A program made the position numbers and the translations under genes. 64,000 nt of DNA from Candidatus Methanomethylophilaceae archaeon (lineage in GTDB: Archaea; Thermoplasmatota; Thermoplasmata; Methanomassiliicoccales; Methanomethylophilaceae). Positions 9,301-16,448 of the stretch are shown piece after piece; the first letter of the stretch is position 1, and every line of letters starts with the position of its first letter. The notes under the pieces are model-generated. The model did not search any database. It had not been told where the DNA came from and saw nothing but the letters and a program-made list of their open reading frames with translations. Location: positions 3,148-67,147 of the forward strand of contig JAEDGA010000003.1 of assembly GCA_016297775.1 (NCBI GenBank), read 5' to 3'.

Positions 9301-9982
9301 GAACGAGATCTCGGAATTGGGTAACGTCAATCTCCGTGCGATCGAGGAGTTCGATGCGGCCAAGAAGAGGTATGATTCCGTGGACGAAGAGTCCAAGGTC
9401 CTGAAGGATCGCATCGCGGATCTCGATTCTCTGATGGAATCGCTCAATGAGCAGAAGAAAGGTCTCTTCATGAAGACCTATGACGGAATAGACGTCAATT
9501 TCAGGAACATCTACGCGGAACTCTCCGGAGGCGGAGAGGCGTACATGAAACTGGAGGATGAGGAGGATCCCTTCGCTGGAGGTCTGCTCATCAACGCCAA
9601 ACCCAAGAACGGAAAGTTACTCAGACTGGAGGCCCTGTCCGGAGGAGAGAAATCTCTGACCGCGTTGGCCTTCATCTTCGCGATACAGGAGTTCCAACCG
9701 TCCCCGTTCTATGTGCTGGACGAGGTCGACATGTTCCTGGATTCTGTGAATGCAGAGATGGTGGCCAAACGCGTGAGGGAGAGCTCCGCCAAGGCACAGT
9801 TCATACAGGTGTCGCTCAGGAAGGTCACATTGGCATTGGCCCAGCACCTCATCGGTGTTGCAAGGCTTCCGAGCGGATTGAGCAAGGTGATCATGCAGCC
9901 CGATCTGTCCGAAGTGTCCAAGTACGAAGAGGAGGCACAGAGGATACAGGCGAAAGGCATGGATGAGAATGGGGGTGAGTGA
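6383..9982 (+). CDS. smc: Chromosome segregation ATPase SMC
   Basis: 1199 residues, the usual SMC length. The N-terminal head has Walker A GPNGSGKSN at residues 31-39 after the family start YLKQVELENFKSFGG. Two long coiled coils flank a hinge near residues 520-660 (GIHGTIMELASV through GAMVGGSIKNTG). The C-terminal head has the signature LSGGEKSLTALAF near 1085 and Walker B FYVLDEVDMFLD near 1110. SMC dimers join with ScpA and ScpB into condensin, which extrudes and organises chromosomal DNA. All three genes are here in order. A purine-rich stretch in the hairpin just upstream (6362-6376) precedes the ATG. The scpA start codon follows the smc stop by two bases. Confidence 0.97.
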   Translation: MYLKQVELENFKSFGGKMTIPLMEGYMAVTGPNGSGKSNITDAILFVLGPKSSKAIRAGKLTDLIFDGGKTGKKASYTKVSLVFDNSDGILPWNDTVVRLTRLVKMSANGEDYTSSFFINDQKSTLSEFESLLSKARISADGYNMVQQGDVTRIVQMGSVERRRVLDSISGISSYDADISRAQGERSAANTNLERVTFILEELSRRIDVLRKDMDAAQKYLSIQGRLRMSKAQLVHRNAEDCRNTRAASIRNRDSTRIELDGIVATIERMNADIESYRKSIEDVEEEIIQRAGPEYKKIGDDILKISIEIANLSDRITRMEEENEEFDSNIDGDTRTIASYDEEIRRYSEEIDANKRTIGEKTVEMDAANAELMRVEDELRSKGGKLKELQEELEALEPKIDEWSNKETELKTSAASLGARKEQISRSLASVEESLSEVVFNIKDTEYSLRETKKDLKDNGADVIRAKIAEEKAKEKELETKEDELTSAASRINEEYLHLKAEKKATDAIRGSAAVSRVMELRDTGALNGIHGTIMELASVDKKYETALSIAAGNKMQAIVVDDDQVAADAMKIIKEENLGRATFLPLNKMMDGKPRAKAIMVAKDTEGYAIDLIDFDDMYRSAFWYVFADTLVCRTLTDARKIMGGIRLVTMDGELLEASGAMVGGSIKNTGLKFGAASQGKMDELAEKYRAVSASLNSVKDEIKEVRANLRGLEDKLLDAAKINSDVQGKIGRMESQLKVMQDEKARLEESQNNSRSLLAQIENLEKENLDELKQCTGSLETMRDTRSKLRDDISKIAPAELRDALDSLRAKVYNLNKEILDISGCNTELLSKRNGLDNSKAMLARNISSYKERISSNLEKINNNKANIDKKSVEKSAMEDIKAKMDEGIADLNAKKEGFRVSLATTDTERKQALSDKDAKETLLMTLDKAVVDLDDEIAQLDVEIAQIGFEVERPIPSENELKRLIRVCENEISELGNVNLRAIEEFDAAKKRYDSVDEESKVLKDRIADLDSLMESLNEQKKGLFMKTYDGIDVNFRNIYAELSGGGEAYMKLEDEEDPFAGGLLINAKPKNGKLLRLEALSGGEKSLTALAFIFAIQEFQPSPFYVLDEVDMFLDSVNAEMVAKRVRESSAKAQFIQVSLRKVTLALAQHLIGVARLPSGLSKVIMQPDLSEVSKYEEEAQRIQAKGMDENGGE

Positions 9983-9984
9983 GA

Positions 9985-10878
9985 ATGGATGGGAACATCA
10001 CCAACACGGGCAGCGAGGCTATAACGCAGCATCTGCTGTTCTACAAGTCCTTGGTGGACGACAACGAGGGATCCGCCAGGATCGACAGATACATGAGCAT
10101 ACTCGAGAACGATATCGACGGGGAGAGGCTGCAGGATCCGGTGGACGAATCCATAAGGTCCGTGTTCAGCCTCGTCCTCGAACACGGCATGGATCCGTGG
10201 GAGATCGACATCCGTGTATTCGCGGACCTGTACAGGGAGAAGGTCCGGAACAACATGTTCGATATGATCGTGGCGGGAAAGCTCGTCCTTATGGCATGGA
10301 AGGTCCTCAGGATGCAGTCCGATGCCACGGTATCCATCGGGGAGACTCCCGTATACGAAGAGGACGATTTCGGATTCGATGACGGTGATGACGTCTTCGA
10401 CGATTTCACCCCTCTGCACATCCCCCAGGTGAATCTCAGGGAGGCCAAGTACAGGTTCCCCGTACGCCCGGTCACGATGGTGGAACTCCTCGACGCCTTG
10501 GAGGAGGCCAGAGAGGCGGCATCCATCGCTTCCGCCAGAGAGAAGGCCCGTCAGGATCTCAGGGCGAAGATGCCCAAGAACTTCGAGAACAAGGCCCACG
10601 AAGAGGATGACGAGAAGGACATCGCCCATGTCTGGGACATGATCCAGAAACTTGGAACCGGGGCCATCCCGCTCACCGATCTGTACGTAGACGACCCCAT
10701 GGAGAACATCACCCGTTTCGTCGCGGTGCTCCACCTGGTCAGGGACGGCAAGATCAACATCTGGCAGAACGAGCTTCCATACGGCGATATCTATCTTGAG
10801 ATCAAGATGGACTGGGCGACGGTGTCCGTAGAGGCCGCACCCAGAGAGGATGTGGGTGCCCCCGAGGCGGTGATCTGA
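9985..10878 (+). CDS. scpA: Condensin kleisin subunit ScpA
   Basis: 297 residues. The kleisin links the two SMC heads. The N-terminal segment DPWEIDIRVFADLYREKV and the following MIVAGKLVLMAWKVLRMQS match the ScpA family (EIDI...F and AG.L..MKS boxes). The centre is acidic (EEDDFGFDDGDDVFDD) and the C-terminal winged-helix part includes TRFVAVLHLVRDGKINIWQ, which binds the SMC cap. ATG 9985 is chosen because GGGGGTGAG at 9971-9979 is a good ribosome site; a GTG at 9979 is possible and would overlap the smc stop. scpB begins one base after the stop. Confidence 0.95.
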   Translation: MDGNITNTGSEAITQHLLFYKSLVDDNEGSARIDRYMSILENDIDGERLQDPVDESIRSVFSLVLEHGMDPWEIDIRVFADLYREKVRNNMFDMIVAGKLVLMAWKVLRMQSDATVSIGETPVYEEDDFGFDDGDDVFDDFTPLHIPQVNLREAKYRFPVRPVTMVELLDALEEAREAASIASAREKARQDLRAKMPKNFENKAHEEDDEKDIAHVWDMIQKLGTGAIPLTDLYVDDPMENITRFVAVLHLVRDGKINIWQNELPYGDIYLEIKMDWATVSVEAAPREDVGAPEAVI

Positions 10879-10879
10879 T

Positions 10880-11371
10880 TTGAACGCCAGGGGAGCTGTC
10901 GAAGCGGCCCTGTTCTCCGCATCCTCCCCCCTTCGCGTGAGGGACATCGCGGACAGGACAGGTCTTTCCGATGCCAAGGTGCGCGAGATGCTCAAGGTCC
11001 TCCAGGAGGAGTATGACGAGCGTGGATCGGCGATAAGGATATCCAAGATCGGCCCCGATTTCGTCATGAGGCTCAGGGACGAGTACTTGGACTACAGCGA
11101 CAAGTTCACGGATGCAGAGCTCACCAAGGGCATGATGAAGACCCTGTCGGCCATAGCGTACAACCAGCCGATCCTCCAATCCGAGCTGTTCAAGACCATC
11201 GGTTCAAGGATCTACGATGATGTGCCAGTACTGGTGGAGAAAGGGTTCGTCAACGCCAAGAAGGTGGGACAGACCAAGGAACTCACCATCACGAAGAAGT
11301 TCATGGAGTACTTCGGTGTGGAGGCCACCTCCAAGAAGGACATCCGCAAATGGCTGGATCAGCAGTCATGA
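10880..11371 (+). CDS. scpB: Condensin subunit ScpB
   Basis: 163 residues with two winged-helix domains. The first begins RGAVEAALFSASSPLRVRDIADRTGLS, and the second covers TLSAIAYNQPILQSELFKTIGSRIYDDVPVLVEKGFVNAKK, the box typical of ScpB. It binds the ScpA kleisin as a dimer. The start is a TTG at 10880, placed just after GGTGATC (10869-10875), which is a strong ribosome site made by the end of scpA; the two genes are separated by one base. The C terminus ends at WLDQQS, shorter than many bacterial ScpB proteins but usual for archaea. It is the last gene of the smc operon; the Lsm gene that follows has its own promoter. Confidence 0.93.
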   Translation: MNARGAVEAALFSASSPLRVRDIADRTGLSDAKVREMLKVLQEEYDERGSAIRISKIGPDFVMRLRDEYLDYSDKFTDAELTKGMMKTLSAIAYNQPILQSELFKTIGSRIYDDVPVLVEKGFVNAKKVGQTKELTITKKFMEYFGVEATSKKDIRKWLDQQS

Positions 11372-11416
11372 CGGACGTGCCAGCCTGCAGGAAATGACAT
11401 CATACCGTGAAGGAAA

Positions 11417-11447
11417 CCTATATACGATGCAGATACTAATCGGAGGT
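11417..11447 (+). promoter_or_regulatory. Promoter and ribosome site of the Lsm gene
   Basis: A TATA-like element ACCTATATAC lies at 11417-11426. A strong ribosome site GGAGGT at 11442-11447 is seven bases before the ATG at 11455. This separates the Lsm gene from the scp operon. Confidence 0.55.
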
Positions 11448-11454
11448 CGATAAC

Positions 11455-11673
11455 ATGATCATGCCACTCACAGTACTCGAGAAATCTTTGAACAAGCGCA
11501 TATCACTCCTTCTCAAGGACGGAAGGGTCCTCGAGGGAAAGCTTCTGGAATTCGATGAGTACATGAACATGTCCCTCGAGGAGACCACGGAGACCACCGC
11601 AGCCCAGGAAGAGAGGCGTCTCGGTACCGTCATCCTCCGCGGGAACAACGTTGTAAGCATCGCCGTTCTTTGA
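11455..11673 (+). CDS. Sm-like archaeal RNA-binding protein (Lsm)
   Basis: 72 residues, the normal size of an archaeal Sm1-type protein. The Sm1 motif is ISLLLKDGRVLEGKLLEFDEYMNMSLEE and the Sm2 motif is GTVILRGNNVVSI. Such proteins form heptameric rings that bind U-rich RNA and act in RNA turnover and tRNA processing. The gene has its own promoter and ribosome site. It is followed by a 176-base gap that holds a perfect inverted repeat and the promoter of the next gene. Confidence 0.95.
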   Translation: MIMPLTVLEKSLNKRISLLLKDGRVLEGKLLEFDEYMNMSLEETTETTAAQEERRLGTVILRGNNVVSIAVL

Positions 11674-11692
11674 TATCGGGTCCCATTATTCT

Positions 11693-11713
11693 GACCGTAC
11701 CGAAGGTACGGTC
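11693..11713. repeat. Perfect inverted repeat after the Lsm gene
   Basis: GACCGTACC and GGTACGGTC pair over nine bases around a three-base GAA loop, 20 bases after the Lsm stop. No T-run follows, so a simple terminator is not obvious. It may be an RNA 3'-end stabiliser, a processing site, or an operator for the transporter gene downstream, whose TATA-like element (ACTTTATG, about 11777-11784) lies about 65 bases on. Confidence 0.5.
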
Positions 11714-11849
11714 CGAACGATCCGAACGTGTACCATAGTGTACATTCTGTCCGGTTCAACGGATGTCCTGTCGAACACTTTATGTCTGAAAAAAATATCA
11801 GTGCCTTGTTACGCGTCCGCACGCGTATCCGAACGGAGGGACACGTTGT

Positions 11850-13535
11850 ATGGATAGTGTCATGGTGATCACTGCCCTGTTGATGCTGGCTGCCGGTGTG
11901 GGTGTATTCCTGCTCGCATGCGGTATGTTGAGCTCGAACCTGGAATCGATAAGTAGCAGCAAATTGAGATCACTGTTCTCCAAGGCTTCCAAGAGCAAGA
12001 CCCTGGGTGTCGGGATAGGTACCGTCTCCACGGCCGCAATCCAGAGTTCCGGAGCCACAACCGTTCTGGTCATCGGTTTTGTCAACGCCGGTATAATCTC
12101 CCTCCCCCTCGCGGCTTCCATCATCTACGGTGCGAACATCGGAACCACCATCACGGCCCAGATCGCCGCACTCAGTTCTTTCGGGGATTCCATATCCACC
12201 ACACTGATCTTCAGCGCATTGACCGGGGTCGGTGCGTTCGTCACACTCTTCGCCAAGAAGGACAGCACCAAGAAGATCGGTGGTATATTCGCCGGTTTCG
12301 GACTGCTCTTCGTAGGTCTGTCGTTGATGTCCGATTCCATGGGCGGCTTCGCGGAACTGCCCGAGGTCAGGGATCTTCTGGCGAGCATCGACAACATAAT
12401 CATCCTTCTGCTTCTGGGTATCGTACTGACAGCCATCGTGCAGAGTTCGTCCGTGGTAACGGTGGTTGCCATCACCATGGTCGGATCGGGTTTGATCACC
12501 CTGGATCAAGGTATCTACCTCACGCTCGGTTCCAACATCGGATCGTGCATCGTGGCCATAGTCGCCGGATTCACCAGCGGTCTCAATGCCAAGAGGACCG
12601 CGTTGATACACCTGTTCTTCAACGTGTTCGGTGTGATAATATTCGTGATCGCCGGAATGATCCTCGGTATCTTCGACATATCTTACGGTGAGATCTTCGC
12701 GTTCGCATTCCCCGGTATAGCCGAGACCCAGCTTGCGATGTTCCACACGTTCTTCAACGTGACCACCGTGCTCATCATGCTTCCGCTGACCAACCTCCTG
12801 GTCAAATTGGTCGTATACCTTCTACCCGACAAGGTAGTCGAGACCCCGTTGGATGACAACGTACCTCATCTCGTCTATGTGAACGACTATATGCTCAGGA
12901 CGCCCGCCATCGCTGTGGAGCAGGTCAGGAACGAGATCATCAACATGTCCCGTATCGCCATGGAAAACTTCAGGGCATCCTACGAGATGATCCAGACACT
13001 CAATTTCGACGGATTGGCTAAGTTCAGGGCCAACGAGGATCAGCTTAACTTCCTCAACAAGGAGGTGGCACGTTACCTGGTAAAGCTGTCCAATCTACCG
13101 CTCAACGCGGATGATTACGCTTACATCTCGACCGCATACAAATCCGTCACCGATCTCGAGCGTATCGGGGACTATGCGGAGAACATCGTCGAGTATGCGG
13201 AGAAGATGAAATCCACCAACGAAGGATTCTCGGACATCGCCAAAGCGGAGATGTGCAAGGTCGAATCGCTGGTCGAATCCCTTTACGAGAAGGTACTGAT
13301 CGCATACAGCGAATATGATGAGAAGTCCCTCGAGGAGGCGTACGATATCGAGGAGATGATCGATGTCACCACCGACGACATGTCCGCCAATCATATCTGC
13401 AGGCTCAACGATGGAATCTGTACCCTCGATGTCGGTGCCAAGTATCTCTCCTTGGCATCGGATACGGAGAGGGTCGCGGATCACCTGATCAACTTCGGCA
13501 AGACCATCAGGGACATAAGACCCAACTCCATATGA
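11850..13535 (+). CDS. Na+/phosphate cotransporter with PhoU-like C terminus
   Basis: 561 residues. The membrane half (about residues 1-330) holds the two inverted QSS repeats of the Na/Pi cotransporter (NptA/PNaS) family: AAIQSSGATTVLVIGFV and AIVQSSSVVTVVAITMV. The cytoplasmic remainder has two helical PhoU-like repeats (for example KSVTDLERIGDYAENIVEYAEKM and LASDTERVADHLINFGKTIRD) with the E/D-R-x-x-D boxes that bind metal. It is expected to import inorganic phosphate with sodium. GGAGGG at 11835-11840 precedes the ATG by nine bases. The gene stands alone with its own promoter. Confidence 0.92.
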   Translation: MDSVMVITALLMLAAGVGVFLLACGMLSSNLESISSSKLRSLFSKASKSKTLGVGIGTVSTAAIQSSGATTVLVIGFVNAGIISLPLAASIIYGANIGTTITAQIAALSSFGDSISTTLIFSALTGVGAFVTLFAKKDSTKKIGGIFAGFGLLFVGLSLMSDSMGGFAELPEVRDLLASIDNIIILLLLGIVLTAIVQSSSVVTVVAITMVGSGLITLDQGIYLTLGSNIGSCIVAIVAGFTSGLNAKRTALIHLFFNVFGVIIFVIAGMILGIFDISYGEIFAFAFPGIAETQLAMFHTFFNVTTVLIMLPLTNLLVKLVVYLLPDKVVETPLDDNVPHLVYVNDYMLRTPAIAVEQVRNEIINMSRIAMENFRASYEMIQTLNFDGLAKFRANEDQLNFLNKEVARYLVKLSNLPLNADDYAYISTAYKSVTDLERIGDYAENIVEYAEKMKSTNEGFSDIAKAEMCKVESLVESLYEKVLIAYSEYDEKSLEEAYDIEEMIDVTTDDMSANHICRLNDGICTLDVGAKYLSLASDTERVADHLINFGKTIRDIRPNSI

Positions 13536-13552
13536 TGTGATGGCCCTGTATT

Positions 13553-13563
13553 GTTTTAATACC
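13553..13563 (+). promoter_or_regulatory. TATA-like box of the phosphohexomutase gene
   Basis: GTTTTAATACC lies about 70 bases before the ATG at 13629. The resulting leader of about 45 bases includes a ten-base palindrome CCGCATGCGG at 13597-13606. Confidence 0.4.
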
Positions 13564-13628
13564 TACAAACGTATGGGTCACCCAGTTCATACGGTGCCGC
13601 ATGCGGTATCGCACAGGAGACTGCTTAC

Positions 13629-15002
13629 ATGGTCCAGAGGATGTTCGGAACTAACGGGGTCAGAGGTGTCGTCAACGAGGACATGAACACCGACCTGGCA
13701 CTCCAGATGGGAAAGGCGATCGGAAAGTTCTTCGGAGGAAAGGTGGCGATAGCCACGGATACCCGTGTGTCCGGCGATATGATCAAATCCGCTGTATGTG
13801 CGGGACTCATGGCCGTGGGCTGCAACGTACGCGACCTCGGTATCGTTCCCACACCCGCGATCCAGTATCACGTGAAGACCAACGACGATATCGTCGGAGG
13901 TGTGATGATCACAGCATCCCACAACCCTCCCAAGTTCAATGGTATCAAGTGCATCGATTTCGACGGTACGGAGATGCCTCGCGAGAAGGAGGAGAAGATC
14001 GAGATCATCTATTCCGGTAACGTGGAATGCCGTTCCTGGAACGACATCGGTACGATGGAGACCTACGGTTCCGCAGGCGAGGAATACATCGATGCGGTGA
14101 TCTCCCACGTGGACGTCGAGGCCATCAGGAAGGCCAACCTCACGGCGGTGGTGGATTGTGCCAACGGTGCTGCATTCAGGACCACACCCCTTCTCATGAA
14201 GAAGCTCGGTGTCAGGGCGATCACGCTCAATGCGGATCCCCAGGGAGAGTTCCCCGGACACCCCAGCGAACCCACGGAGGACAACCTTAGGGATCTGATC
14301 TCTCTCACCGGATCGGTCAAAGCGGATCTCGGAGTCGCCCATGACGGTGACGCCGATCGTGCGGTGTTCGTCGCACGCAAAGGAAAGAAAGGTGTGTACA
14401 TGCCCGGGGACAAGAGTCTCGCAATCATGTCCAAGACGATCGTATCCGACCTCGGAGGCGATTGCACTGTAGTCACACCCGTCAGCTCCTCCTCCATGGT
14501 GGAGGAGGTCGTGAAGGATGCCGGAGGTTCCGTCATCTACACCGCCGTAGGTTCTCCCATCGTCGCAAGACGCATGATGAAGGAGGGTTCACCCTTCGGA
14601 GGCGAGGAGAACGGCGGTTTGATCTTCGCGGACCACCAGTTCTGCAGGGACGGAGCCATGACCATCGCCAAGATGATCGAGGGGATCGTAAAATACGGAC
14701 CTCTGATCGATCAGATGGAGGCACTCCCCGTCTATTACGTGGACAAGAGGAAGATCGAATGTCCCAACAACAGGAAGACCGACCTCATAGACTACATGAA
14801 GGAGACGTTCTCCGAAGGCAACAGGGTGGACACCACCGACGGTCTGAAGATCCTCTTCGACGACGGAGGATGGGTGCTTCTCAGACCTTCCGGAACGGAG
14901 CCCATCTTCAGGATCTATTCGGAATCCAAGGATGAGAACCTCTCCAAGGAGCGCGGTGCCCAGTTCGAGAAGGTCGCCAGCGACTACATGGAAGGTCTCT
15001 GA
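13629..15002 (+). CDS. Phosphoglucomutase/phosphomannomutase/phosphoglucosamine mutase
   Basis: 457 residues of the alpha-D-phosphohexomutase superfamily, which moves phosphate between C1 and C6 of hexose phosphates for glycan precursor synthesis. The catalytic serine loop is TASHNPPKFNG near residues 96-106. The Mg2+ loop is DGDADRAVF near 240, the sugar loop is GEENGGLIF near 327, and the phosphate loop is RPSGTEPIFRIYSES near 419. The N-terminal MFGTNGVRG is typical of archaeal GlmM/ManB enzymes. Sequence alone does not decide between glucosamine, mannose and glucose. ATG 13629 is used; ATG 13641 is an alternative start that keeps the whole family N terminus. It stands alone and converges on the agmatinase gene. 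Confidence 0.92.
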   Translation: MVQRMFGTNGVRGVVNEDMNTDLALQMGKAIGKFFGGKVAIATDTRVSGDMIKSAVCAGLMAVGCNVRDLGIVPTPAIQYHVKTNDDIVGGVMITASHNPPKFNGIKCIDFDGTEMPREKEEKIEIIYSGNVECRSWNDIGTMETYGSAGEEYIDAVISHVDVEAIRKANLTAVVDCANGAAFRTTPLLMKKLGVRAITLNADPQGEFPGHPSEPTEDNLRDLISLTGSVKADLGVAHDGDADRAVFVARKGKKGVYMPGDKSLAIMSKTIVSDLGGDCTVVTPVSSSSMVEEVVKDAGGSVIYTAVGSPIVARRMMKEGSPFGGEENGGLIFADHQFCRDGAMTIAKMIEGIVKYGPLIDQMEALPVYYVDKRKIECPNNRKTDLIDYMKETFSEGNRVDTTDGLKILFDDGGWVLLRPSGTEPIFRIYSESKDENLSKERGAQFEKVASDYMEGL

Positions 15003-15014
15003 GACCAATAATAC

Positions 15015-15048
15015 GGCGGCAACGGCCGCCTTACAATCTTATTTTCAA
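15015..15048. terminator. Bidirectional terminator between the mutase and agmatinase genes
   Basis: GGCGGC and GCCGCC pair around AACG (15015-15030), followed by a T-rich stretch TTACAATCTTATTTT on the plus strand. On the other side a second perfect hairpin, GAAGTGC/GCACTTC at 15056-15072, spans the agmatinase stop codon, so both converging genes end in stable structures. Confidence 0.55.
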
Positions 15049-15062
15049 GAATCATGAAGTGC

Positions 15063-15923
15063 TCAGCACTTCATGTTCTTCGCATACACCGCCATGACCT
15101 CTTTGATGAGTCTGGCGGCAAGTACGGGTGTGGAACCTGTGGGGTCCGCTGGAGGGCACACTTCGCACACATCGAATCCTACGAGCCTGTCACCGATCAT
15201 GTTGATGGTCTTCTTCACATCGTAGGGGTGCAGTCCGAACGGTTCGGGAGTACCGGTACCCGGTGCGAATGCGGGATCGATACCGTCTATGTCGATGGTG
15301 AGGTACACCTTGTCGGCCTTGACCGAATCCAGCGCTTTGCGTACGGCCCATTCCATACCTTTCTCGTGTATGTCGTACGCGCTGATGTAGGGTATAACCT
15401 CATCCGCATCGAGCTCCTCTTCGGAGATGGATCTCATACCGAGGGCGTACACATTGTCGATACCTAGATGATCGGCAGCACGTCTGGTGATGCAGGCGTG
15501 GCTGTTGCGGGATCCCATGTATTCGTCTCTTCCGTCCAGGTGTGCATCGATGGAGATCAATGCTATGCTCTTCTCCTCGAACAGCTGGATGATGGGGATG
15601 TTTATGGAATGTTCTCCGCCTATCGCTATGGTGAACTTCCCGTCGTTGACGGCGGGCGACATGGCGAACTTGACCTCGTCGATCATGTCCTCGGGGAGTA
15701 TGAAATCATCACAGTCCCCGTAATCGTATACTGCGAGCTCCGGAAGTCTTCCGTGCTCGAAATGCGTCCTTTCAAAATTGTAAGAGCAGCGGCGGATGGC
15801 CGAAGGGCCTTCACGCGCGCCCGCTCTGAAACAAGATGTATGGTCGTACGGAATCCCATAGATGCAGATGTCCGCATCGTTGTAGTCGGATTCAGCGTCG
15901 GCGAATGAGATTCCGTTAGGCAT
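15063..15923 (-). CDS. speB: Agmatinase/arginase-family ureohydrolase
   Basis: 286 residues. The dimanganese motifs are complete: GGEHSIN, SIDAHLDGRDEY and TIDIDGIDPAFAPGTGTPEPFGL. The N-terminal YGIPYDHTSCFRAGAREGPSAIR is typical of SpeB. The family reaction is agmatine to putrescine and urea; some archaeal members instead act on aminopropylagmatine. It starts 12 bases after the stop of the aIF5A gene on the same strand, so the two are cotranscribed. That pairing suggests supply of the polyamine needed for hypusine-type modification of aIF5A. The closest activity (agmatine, aminopropylagmatine or arginine) is not decided by sequence alone. Confidence 0.9.
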   Translation of the reverse strand: MPNGISFADAESDYNDADICIYGIPYDHTSCFRAGAREGPSAIRRCSYNFERTHFEHGRLPELAVYDYGDCDDFILPEDMIDEVKFAMSPAVNDGKFTIAIGGEHSINIPIIQLFEEKSIALISIDAHLDGRDEYMGSRNSHACITRRAADHLGIDNVYALGMRSISEEELDADEVIPYISAYDIHEKGMEWAVRKALDSVKADKVYLTIDIDGIDPAFAPGTGTPEPFGLHPYDVKKTINMIGDRLVGFDVCEVCPPADPTGSTPVLAARLIKEVMAVYAKNMKC

Positions 15924-15935
15924 CCTATGCCTACC

Positions 15936-16319
15936 TCACATCAGTTTGTATCTGTCCATCGCGACGATGTACATGATCTCCGCACCGGGATCGAGGGAGC
16001 ACTCGTGGTCCTCGTTGATCGCCATGGTGATGTTCTCGTAGGTCTCGAGATCCATGATCTGTACTTCGTCTCCCTGAACGGAAAGGACCTGGGCCTTCCT
16101 CTTGTCGATCAGAGGAACCTGGACCTTGGTGCTGACAGGTCCGACGAGGGACTTCTTCGCACCGGTGAAAATGCTCGCTGCGTCGATGTTCGCCTTTGCG
16201 GATCCGTGCTTTCCGGGCTTGGATGTGCTGATAGAAATGATCTTACAGGGCTCGCCGTCGATGTTGACGTACCTTCCGATCTTGAGCTCCCTGATCTCCT
16301 TCATCTCCCAATCTGCCAT
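15936..16319 (-). CDS. eif5A: Translation factor aIF5A
   Basis: 127 residues, two-domain aIF5A. It binds stalled ribosomes and promotes peptide bond formation. The lysine that receives deoxyhypusine lies in the loop SISTSKPGKHGSAKANIDA (SKPGKHG, about residues 33-39). The C-terminal OB-fold half includes QVLSVQGDEVQIMDLETYE. The ATG at 16319 is preceded by GGAG (minus strand, about 16329-16332) at normal distance. A TATA-like element (minus-strand TTTATTAATATT, 16421-16432) would give a leader of about 75 bases. The agmatinase gene follows in the same transcription unit. Confidence 0.96.
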   Translation of the reverse strand: MADWEMKEIRELKIGRYVNIDGEPCKIISISTSKPGKHGSAKANIDAASIFTGAKKSLVGPVSTKVQVPLIDKRKAQVLSVQGDEVQIMDLETYENITMAINEDHECSLDPGAEIMYIVAMDRYKLM

Positions 16320-16420
16320 ATTTCATTCTCCTTTGGGTTATTTTGCATGGTTGGTCGATGTGTTCCGTCTTACGGCCTTTCAGTCAACCGCATGCATCTT
16401 GTAGGCCCTCTATCCCTCTC

Positions 16421-16432
16421 AATATTAATAAA
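16421..16432 (-). promoter_or_regulatory. TATA-like box of the aIF5A-agmatinase operon
   Basis: The minus strand reads TTTATTAATATT about 105 bases before the aIF5A start. It is the only strong AT element in the 129-base gap that separates this operon from the end of nop5. It would give a 5' leader of about 75 bases. Confidence 0.45.
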
Positions 16433-16448
16433 GGGTTGGTCTGTCCGT

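Noticed and set aside
13597..13606. Palindrome CCGCATGCGG in the phosphohexomutase leader as an operator
   Set aside because: Short and GC-rich; a ten-base palindrome is not rare enough alone to claim a binding site.
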